This document shows positions 23,447 through 28,334 of a stretch of DNA of 28,334 nucleotides, one piece after another (the first letter of the stretch is position 1; each line of letters starts with the position of its first letter). Position numbers and translations under genes: made by a program. The DNA is from Rhodobiaceae bacterium. GTDB lineage: Bacteria > Pseudomonadota > Alphaproteobacteria > Rhizobiales > Tepidamorphaceae. The DNA is taken from the NCBI GenBank assembly GCA_020637895.1, contig JACKJP010000014.1:1-28334 (forward strand), in the 5' to 3' direction. The notes under the pieces are model-generated. The model searched no databases. It had not been told where the DNA came from and saw only the letters and a list, made by a program, of their open reading frames with translations.

Positions 23447-23469
23447 AAGCCGGATCGCAGCGAAAACAA
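23440..23469 (-). promoter_or_regulatory. Possible promoter of the SDR pair
   Basis: On the minus strand TTGTTT (complement of 23464-23469) is followed after 18 bases by TAGTAT (complement of 23440-23445), four of six for each element. The -10 overlaps the operator. The SDR start codon is about 120 bp downstream, so other start sites are possible. Confidence 0.3.
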
Positions 23470-23500
23470 CAAGAATCCGGTATCACGCCAGGAGGAAATG

Positions 23501-24547
23501 ATGGCCCAGCTTGGAACGCTCGAAGAGCTGCCTCTGGAATATCGCGAGGCGCTTGCGAAACAGTCGACAGGCCCGCTTTGGCCGATGATGCGCAATGTTC
23601 TGCCGCACGACCGGCCGTCGGCCATCAGCAAACCGCATCTGTGGTCCTACGAACATATTCGTCCTTTGCTGCTGCGGGCGGGCGAACTGACGCCGGTCGA
23701 AAAGGCCGAGCGACGGGTGCTTGTACTCGCTGATCCCGGCCGTGGCGAAGGCGCCATGCAGGTGACTTCGTCCATCTATTGCGGATTGCAGCTGCTGCTG
23801 CCGGGCGAGAAGGCGCCGGCGCACAAGCATACGCCGAGCGCGGCCCGCATCATCGTCGAGGGCGAAGGCGCCTATACCATCGTGGACGGCGAGAAATGCG
23901 TCATGCAGCACGGTGATCTGGTGCTGACGCCCGGCGGTATGTGGCACGATCACGGACACGAAGGCGACCAGCCTGTCATCTGGCTGGATGCGCTGGACCT
24001 GCCGCTTTTTGTCTACCTTGAAGGTTCATACGCCGTGGAAGGCGAATTTCAGACTCCGCGCAACCGCCCCGATTCGTCGATGTTGGAATATGCCGAGGCC
24101 GGCCTGGTGCCGACACGTGCCCCCGGCAGCGCGCGGGCGAAGTACCCGCAGCTGCGCTATCCGTGGAGCAAGACGCGCGCCGGACTTGAAAAGTTAGCCG
24201 CCTATACAGACCGGGGCCGCGCCGTCGAACTTGATTACGTGAACCCTGAAACGGGCGAACCCTGCCTGCCAACCATGGGATTTACAGCGATGATGCTCGC
24301 CGCCGGCGACAAGGTGAGAGCGCCCGTTACATCCTCGAGCAACGTCTTTCACGTGATTGACGGTGCGGGTAGCAGCACCGTGAACGGCAAGACGGTTAAC
24401 TGGAAGCGAGGCGATACTTTCTCCGCGCCCGTGTTTTCTGAAATCGATCATCAGGCGGGCGGCAAGGACCCAGCGTTCCTGATCCGGATCCACGACAGGC
24501 CGCTACAAGAAAAGATCGGTTTCTACGAAGAGCGAGGGCGGGCCTGA
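23501..24547 (+). CDS. nagI: Gentisate 1,2-dioxygenase
   Basis: A 348-residue bicupin that opens the ring of gentisate (2,5-dihydroxybenzoate) to maleylpyruvate with Fe(II) and O2. The first cupin carries the iron ligands H108 and H110 in APAHKHTPSA and H149 in GGMWHDHGHEG, with the same 41-residue spacing as in characterised enzymes. The second cupin (about 250-335) has SSNVFHVIDGAGSSTVNGK and no metal ligands, as usual. The N-terminal LWPMMRNVLPHDRPS and KPHLWSYEHIRPLLLRAGEL segments are family-specific. Of two adjacent ATGs I prefer 23501, 5 bp after GGAGG; 23498 would sit too close. First gene of the operon; the next gene begins 1 bp after its stop. Confidence 0.95.
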   Translation: MAQLGTLEELPLEYREALAKQSTGPLWPMMRNVLPHDRPSAISKPHLWSYEHIRPLLLRAGELTPVEKAERRVLVLADPGRGEGAMQVTSSIYCGLQLLLPGEKAPAHKHTPSAARIIVEGEGAYTIVDGEKCVMQHGDLVLTPGGMWHDHGHEGDQPVIWLDALDLPLFVYLEGSYAVEGEFQTPRNRPDSSMLEYAEAGLVPTRAPGSARAKYPQLRYPWSKTRAGLEKLAAYTDRGRAVELDYVNPETGEPCLPTMGFTAMMLAAGDKVRAPVTSSSNVFHVIDGAGSSTVNGKTVNWKRGDTFSAPVFSEIDHQAGGKDPAFLIRIHDRPLQEKIGFYEERGRA

Positions 24548-24548
24548 G

Positions 24549-25250
24549 ATGTCGGATCATCTTGTTTTCGCGGCACCGCCACCGGTGCTGCTGCCAATCG
24601 CCGGCCGCAGCGAGCAGTATCCGGTCAACCGGATTTTCTGCGTCGGCAGGAATTACGCCGAGCACGCCAAGGAGATGGGCTTCGAGGTCGACCGCGAGGC
24701 CCCGTTCTATTTTACGAAGCCCGCGTCAGCCTATGCGCCAAGCGGGGGAACGATTGCCTATCCGCCCGGTACGCAGAATTGCCACTACGAAATGGAATTG
24801 GTCGTCGCTCTTGGCGGCCCTGCCTACAAGGTTTCCAAGGATCGCGCCATGGATGCGGTCTTTGGCTACGCTTGTGGTCTCGACATGACGCGCCGCGATC
24901 TGCAAATCGCCGCACGTGAGAAGGGGCGCCCCTGGGACCTTGGCAAAGCGTTTGAAAATTCAGCCGTAATTGCGCCGCTGACCGAGGCTGACGGGTTCGG
25001 CCCACTCGCCGGAAAGCCCATAGAGCTCAAGGTCAATGGCGAGACGAAGCAGAACGCTTCGCTGGACGATCTTATCTGGTCCGTTCCCGAACTTATCTCC
25101 CATCTCTCCGGCTTCTATCACCTTAAGGCGGGCGACCTGATCTTCACCGGAACCCCGGCAGGGGTCGGGCCGGTCAAAACCGGCGACAAGCTCATCGGAA
25201 CGATCGACGGCTGCGAACCGGTCGAAATTACCATCGGCGACGCCGATTGA
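24549..25250 (+). CDS. nagK: Fumarylpyruvate hydrolase (FAH family)
   Basis: A 233-residue fumarylacetoacetase-fold hydrolase. Given its operon it should split fumarylpyruvate to fumarate and pyruvate, the last step of the gentisate pathway. Family features are IFCVGRNYAEHAKEMG near residue 29, FYFTKPASAYAPSGGTI, the metal-binding E81 and E83 in HYEMELVVALGG, D112 in GYACGLDMTRRD, and the end segment HLKAGDLIFTGTPAGVGPV. The length is typical of NagK-type enzymes, shorter than fumarylacetoacetases of tyrosine breakdown. It begins 1 bp after the dioxygenase stop, with GAGCGAGGGCGGG as the ribosome region, so the two are translationally linked. Acylpyruvase specificity in general is the alternative reading. 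Confidence 0.93.
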   Translation: MSDHLVFAAPPPVLLPIAGRSEQYPVNRIFCVGRNYAEHAKEMGFEVDREAPFYFTKPASAYAPSGGTIAYPPGTQNCHYEMELVVALGGPAYKVSKDRAMDAVFGYACGLDMTRRDLQIAAREKGRPWDLGKAFENSAVIAPLTEADGFGPLAGKPIELKVNGETKQNASLDDLIWSVPELISHLSGFYHLKAGDLIFTGTPAGVGPVKTGDKLIGTIDGCEPVEITIGDAD

Positions 25251-25265
25251 GCCGGAAAGGCGGAG

Positions 25266-25910
25266 ATGATGCGTTTTTACGGCTATTTTCGCTCTTCGGC
25301 GGCCTATCGGTGCCGGATCGCCTTCAACCTGAAGGGCATTGAGCCCGAGTTCGTCTCCGTTCACCTGCGGCGCGACGGCGGCCAGCACAAGAAGCCCGAG
25401 TTTGCGGACCTCAATCCGCAAAAGCTGGTGCCGGCGCTGGAAACCGATCAGGGTGTGCTTAGCCAGTCGCTTGCCATCATTGAATGGCTTGATGAAACGC
25501 AGGGCGGAGCAAAGCTGCTGCCAGACGATCCGTTCCAGCGGGCCGAGGTGCGCAGTTTCGCGCTTCACATCTCCGCCGACATCCATCCGCTCGCCAATCT
25601 CCGCGTGCTGCAATATCTCAAGGGAGAACTCGGCCAGTCAGATGAAGCGGTCGAGCGCTGGTGTCAGGCATGGATCGGGCAGGGGCTGGCCGGCTGCGAG
25701 GAAATAGCCCGCCGACACAAGAATGGCGCGTTCTGCTTTGGCGACAAGCCCGGCCTGGCGGATGTCTGCCTCATGCCCCAGTTGCACAGTGCGAGGCGTT
25801 TCAACTGCGCGCTCGATGCCTTTCCTCGGCTGCTGGAGATAGAGAAAACGTGCGCGGCGCTGCCGGCATTTGAAAAAGCGCGTCCGGAAATCCAGCCGGA
25901 CGCCGAATAA
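25266..25910 (+). CDS. nagL: Maleylpyruvate isomerase (zeta-class glutathione transferase type)
   Basis: A 214-residue zeta-class GST. It should isomerise maleylpyruvate to fumarylpyruvate using glutathione, the middle step between the dioxygenase and the hydrolase. The signature active-site loop RSSAAYRCRIAFNLKG lies at about residues 9-24, and the glutathione-binding NPQKLVPALETDQGVLSQSLAI segment near 51-72 is typical. The C-terminal helical domain has SADIHPLANLRVLQYL and GDKPGLADVCLMPQL. It resembles both maleylacetoacetate and maleylpyruvate isomerases; position in a gentisate operon decides for the latter. Two ATGs adjoin at 25266 and 25269; the upstream AAAGGCGGAG could serve either. 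Confidence 0.93.
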   Translation: MMRFYGYFRSSAAYRCRIAFNLKGIEPEFVSVHLRRDGGQHKKPEFADLNPQKLVPALETDQGVLSQSLAIIEWLDETQGGAKLLPDDPFQRAEVRSFALHISADIHPLANLRVLQYLKGELGQSDEAVERWCQAWIGQGLAGCEEIARRHKNGAFCFGDKPGLADVCLMPQLHSARRFNCALDAFPRLLEIEKTCAALPAFEKARPEIQPDAE

Positions 25911-25930
25911 CGATTGGGGGAGGAGCGGCG

Positions 25931-27652
25931 ATGAACGGGACGACACGCTGGGACGACGAGGTCGATCTGGTTGTTGCGGGTGCGGGATGCGGCGGCATGA
26001 CGGCGGCTCTGGTCGGGGCGCTCGAAGGGCTCGACGTTCTGCTCTGCGAGAAATCGGACAAGGTTGGCGGCACCACTGCGCGGGCGGCCGGCACGCTCTG
26101 GATTCCGGGAAACACGCAAAACCGCGACGCCGGCTACCCGGACACGAAGGAAGCCGCTGCCGAATATCTGCAGGCACTGATCGGCGATCACGGACTGGAC
26201 CTGCGCAAGGCCTATCTCGATAGCGGTCCGGCAGCCATCGACGATATCGTCGCGCGCTCGGACGTGAACTTTCTGCCGTGCATCAAGCATCCCGATTATG
26301 TCGGTTTGCCGGGCGCGGCGGTTACCGGGCGGGCGATCATGCCCGAACCGTTCGACGGGCGCCTGCTGGGCGACGATTTTGAACGCGTGCGCCCGCCGCT
26401 CGGTGAATTCATGCTGCTTGGCGGCATGATGGTCGGCAAGATGGACATCATCCATCTGCTCAACCGCTTCAAGTCACGCATCAGCTTCATGCATTCGGTG
26501 AAGCTGGTGCTCCGCTATTTTGCCGATCGCCTGCGTTTCTCGCGCGGTACGCGGCTGGTCATGGGCAACGCGCTTGTCGGCCGGCTGTTCTACAGCCTGC
26601 GCAAGCGAAATGTCCCCATCATGTTCAATGCGCCGATCGCCGAACTGATCGTGGAGGATGGCGCTGTAACGGGCGCTGCATTCGACACGCCCGAAGGGCG
26701 CAGGAATATACGTGCCCGCAACGGCATCGTCCTTGCGACCGGTGGTGTCGCGCATGACCCCAGACTGTGGGAGGAATTCATGCCGAAGCCCCCAACCCAT
26801 TCGCTCGTCTGCGATACAGTGCAGGGCGACGGGCTGAATGTCGCCCGCCGTGCCGGCGCCGTTGCCGATGAAGACAGCCATCTGGGCGCGGGCCTATGGC
26901 AGCCTGTCTCCGTCACACCGCCGAAGAAGGGCTGGAGCGGCCTCTTTTCCCACCTCTATCTGGACCGCGCGAAGCCCGGTCTGATCGCGGTCGACAGCAC
27001 GGGGAACCGCTTCACCAACGAGGCCGATTCCTATCACCACTTCTCGCAGGCGATCCTCGACAACAAGGCCTGGTCGCCGACCAAGCCGGTATACCTTCTG
27101 TGCAGCGCCGAGTTCGTCGAAAAATGGGGTCTTGGCGTCATCTATCCGGAAACGCGCAATCTGAAGCCTTTCGTCGAGAACGGCTATATCCGCATGGCGC
27201 CGACGCTGGCGGAACTGGCCGCAAGGCTCGCCATCGATCCGGCCGCGCTGGAAGCAACGGTGAGGCGTTTCAACGAATTTGCCGTTTCCGGTGTCGATGC
27301 GGATTTCCATCGCGGCGAGACGGAACTGAACAAGTTCAACGGCGATCCCGATCACGCGCCCAATCCCTGCCTTGGCCCGGTTGAAGGCTCGGCCTATGTG
27401 GCTCTGCCGATCTGGCCGGCGGAAAGCGCCTGCAGTGCCGGCATCAAGACCAATGCGGATGCACAGGTCATGAACGGGAAGGGCGAGGCGATCACCGGGC
27501 TTTATGCCTGCGGCAACGACATGGCCTCCATGATGAAGGGCACATATCCGGGCCCCGGTACAACGCTCGGTCCGGCGATGGTCTTCGGCTATCGCGCCGC
27601 CATGCATGCCAAGAAGCAGCGCATGGACAACCAGCGCGCTGCCGCGGTCTGA
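25931..27652 (+). CDS. FAD-dependent dehydrogenase resembling 3-ketosteroid delta-1-dehydrogenase
   Basis: A 573-residue flavoprotein of the fumarate reductase/KstD group. The FAD-binding N terminus has DLVVAGAGCGGMTAALVGA with LLCEKSDKVGGTTARAAGTL after it. Mid-protein IRARNGIVLATGGVAHDP and the segment GLIAVDSTGNRFTNEADSYH are typical of the family. The C-terminal segment GLYACGNDMASMMKGTYPGP ends in the Y-x-G-P-G motif; Y539 and G543 match the Tyr and Gly that polarise the C3 carbonyl in studied KstD. It should introduce a C=C bond next to a carbonyl on a ring. A strong GGGGGAGGAG ribosome site precedes ATG 25931. There is no obvious step for it in 3-hydroxybenzoate degradation. Its real substrate is unknown. 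Confidence 0.87.
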   Translation: MNGTTRWDDEVDLVVAGAGCGGMTAALVGALEGLDVLLCEKSDKVGGTTARAAGTLWIPGNTQNRDAGYPDTKEAAAEYLQALIGDHGLDLRKAYLDSGPAAIDDIVARSDVNFLPCIKHPDYVGLPGAAVTGRAIMPEPFDGRLLGDDFERVRPPLGEFMLLGGMMVGKMDIIHLLNRFKSRISFMHSVKLVLRYFADRLRFSRGTRLVMGNALVGRLFYSLRKRNVPIMFNAPIAELIVEDGAVTGAAFDTPEGRRNIRARNGIVLATGGVAHDPRLWEEFMPKPPTHSLVCDTVQGDGLNVARRAGAVADEDSHLGAGLWQPVSVTPPKKGWSGLFSHLYLDRAKPGLIAVDSTGNRFTNEADSYHHFSQAILDNKAWSPTKPVYLLCSAEFVEKWGLGVIYPETRNLKPFVENGYIRMAPTLAELAARLAIDPAALEATVRRFNEFAVSGVDADFHRGETELNKFNGDPDHAPNPCLGPVEGSAYVALPIWPAESACSAGIKTNADAQVMNGKGEAITGLYACGNDMASMMKGTYPGPGTTLGPAMVFGYRAAMHAKKQRMDNQRAAAV

Positions 27653-27667
27653 AGAAGGGACTTGATT

Positions 27668-28334
27668 GTGTCTTCACAACCGATCCTGATCGCCGGCGGC
27701 GGTATCGGCGGCCTTGCCCTTGCTTCAGGGCTGTCAGAGCGCGGTATCGCCAGCATCGTTCTGGAAAAGGCGCCGCAGCTCGGCGAGATCGGGGCTGGCA
27801 TCCAGCTCGGCCCCAACGCCTTTCATGCCTTCGATTATCTCGGCGTAGGGGATGAGGCGCGCAAGCTTGCCATCTACATCGACAATCTGCGGCTGATGGA
27901 TGCGCTGGAGGGCGAAGAGATCGTCCGCATTCCGCTCGGCGACGCGTTCCGCTCGCGGTTCGGCAACCCCTATGCCGTCGTCCATCGCGGCGACCTTCAT
28001 GCGATCTTTCTGCGCCGATGCCGGGACAGTGCACTGGTCGATCTGCGCACCAGCAGCGAAGTCACCGGCTATGAACAGGACGGCGACACCGTCACAGCCT
28101 TGCTCGCGGATGGAACGCGCGTCACCGGGTCCGTATTGATCGGCGCTGACGGGCTGTGGTCTTCGGTGCGCCGTCAGCTTGCCAATGACGGCCCGCCGCG
28201 CGTTTCGGGCCATACGACATATCGCTCCGTCATCCCGATAGACGAAATGCCCGAGGATCTCAGGTGGAATGCGGCAACGCTCTGGGCGGGGCCGAAATGC
28301 CATATCGTCCACTACCCGCTGTCGGACTGGAAGG
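27668..28334 (+). CDS. 3-Hydroxybenzoate 6-hydroxylase, N-terminal part (gene cut by window end)
   Basis: The first 222 residues of a group A flavoprotein monooxygenase; the open frame runs off the window. The FAD motif is ILIAGGGIGGLALASGL (about 6-22), then LGEIGAGIQLGPNAFHAFDY, PLGDAFRSRFGNPYAVVHRG and the DG motif IGADGLWSSVRRQLA (about 158-172), followed by VSGHTTYRSVIP and LWAGPKCHIVHYPL. These match the XlnD/NagX/MhbM group, which converts 3-hydroxybenzoate to gentisate with NADH and O2. The GD motif lies beyond the window. GTG 27668 has AAGGGA 7 bp upstream and starts 15 bp after the KstD-like gene. Salicylate 1-hydroxylase-like relatives exist, but the gentisate context favours 3-hydroxybenzoate. 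Confidence 0.9.
   Translation, partial: MSSQPILIAGGGIGGLALASGLSERGIASIVLEKAPQLGEIGAGIQLGPNAFHAFDYLGVGDEARKLAIYIDNLRLMDALEGEEIVRIPLGDAFRSRFGNPYAVVHRGDLHAIFLRRCRDSALVDLRTSSEVTGYEQDGDTVTALLADGTRVTGSVLIGADGLWSSVRRQLANDGPPRVSGHTTYRSVIPIDEMPEDLRWNAATLWAGPKCHIVHYPLSDWK

Overview
The window looks like a chromosomal segment of an alphaproteobacterium. Base composition is high in G+C throughout and coding is dense. The gene content is typical of that class: an IalB-family protein, an alphaproteobacterial-type HspQ, a REC-REC-GGDEF protein of the PleD/PopA type, a malyl-CoA-lyase-like protein and a UbiH-type hydroxylase. I cannot name the genus. I see no rRNA, tRNA, CRISPR array, transposase or phage gene.

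Left part (1-9400). The 3' end of mfd (+) meets a long run of minus-strand genes. In order of transcription these are an ABC solute-binding protein (9389-7599), two adenylate-forming (ANL) proteins (7585-5945 and 5937-4372), a response-regulator-like protein (4303-2990) and a FrnE-like DsbA protein (2970-2275). They are spaced by 7-68 bp and look co-transcribed. Two members have lost their catalytic signatures. The first ANL protein lacks the P-loop lysine and the C-terminal catalytic lysine. The response-regulator-like protein has two receiver folds without phospho-acceptor Asp and a GGDEF domain without GGDEF, but keeps an RxxD inhibitory-site motif. Further down the same strand, a dihydrofolate-reductase-family gene and a VOC gene follow their own 18-bp palindromic operator.

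Middle part (9400-17230). Ordinary metabolic and envelope genes: an IalB-family protein and hspQ facing each other across a bidirectional terminator; a malyl-CoA-lyase-like gene divergent from an AEC-family permease; a UbiH-type FAD hydroxylase; TerC; a Qor-type quinone reductase; and an orphan BMP-family binding protein.

Right part (17230-28334). This is a catabolic region. An operon (23501 to beyond the window end) encodes gentisate 1,2-dioxygenase, fumarylpyruvate hydrolase, maleylpyruvate isomerase, a flavoprotein resembling 3-ketosteroid delta-1-dehydrogenase and, cut by the window edge, 3-hydroxybenzoate 6-hydroxylase. Together these convert 3-hydroxybenzoate through gentisate, maleylpyruvate and fumarylpyruvate to fumarate and pyruvate. 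Two paralogous short-chain dehydrogenases are divergent from it. The divergent promoter carries GTATACATACTAA over the -10 region, and the same 13 bases occur before an HpcH-type aldolase gene 6 kb away, which is next to a MarR-family regulator. This points to a small MarR-controlled regulon. The ketosteroid-dehydrogenase-like flavoprotein plus two SDRs are not needed for 3-hydroxybenzoate breakdown. My inference is that the cluster may oxidise and aromatise a hydroxylated or oxo alicyclic acid to 3-hydroxybenzoate. A PEP-mutase/isocitrate-lyase-family protein and an AGCS sodium:amino-acid symporter lie between these parts.
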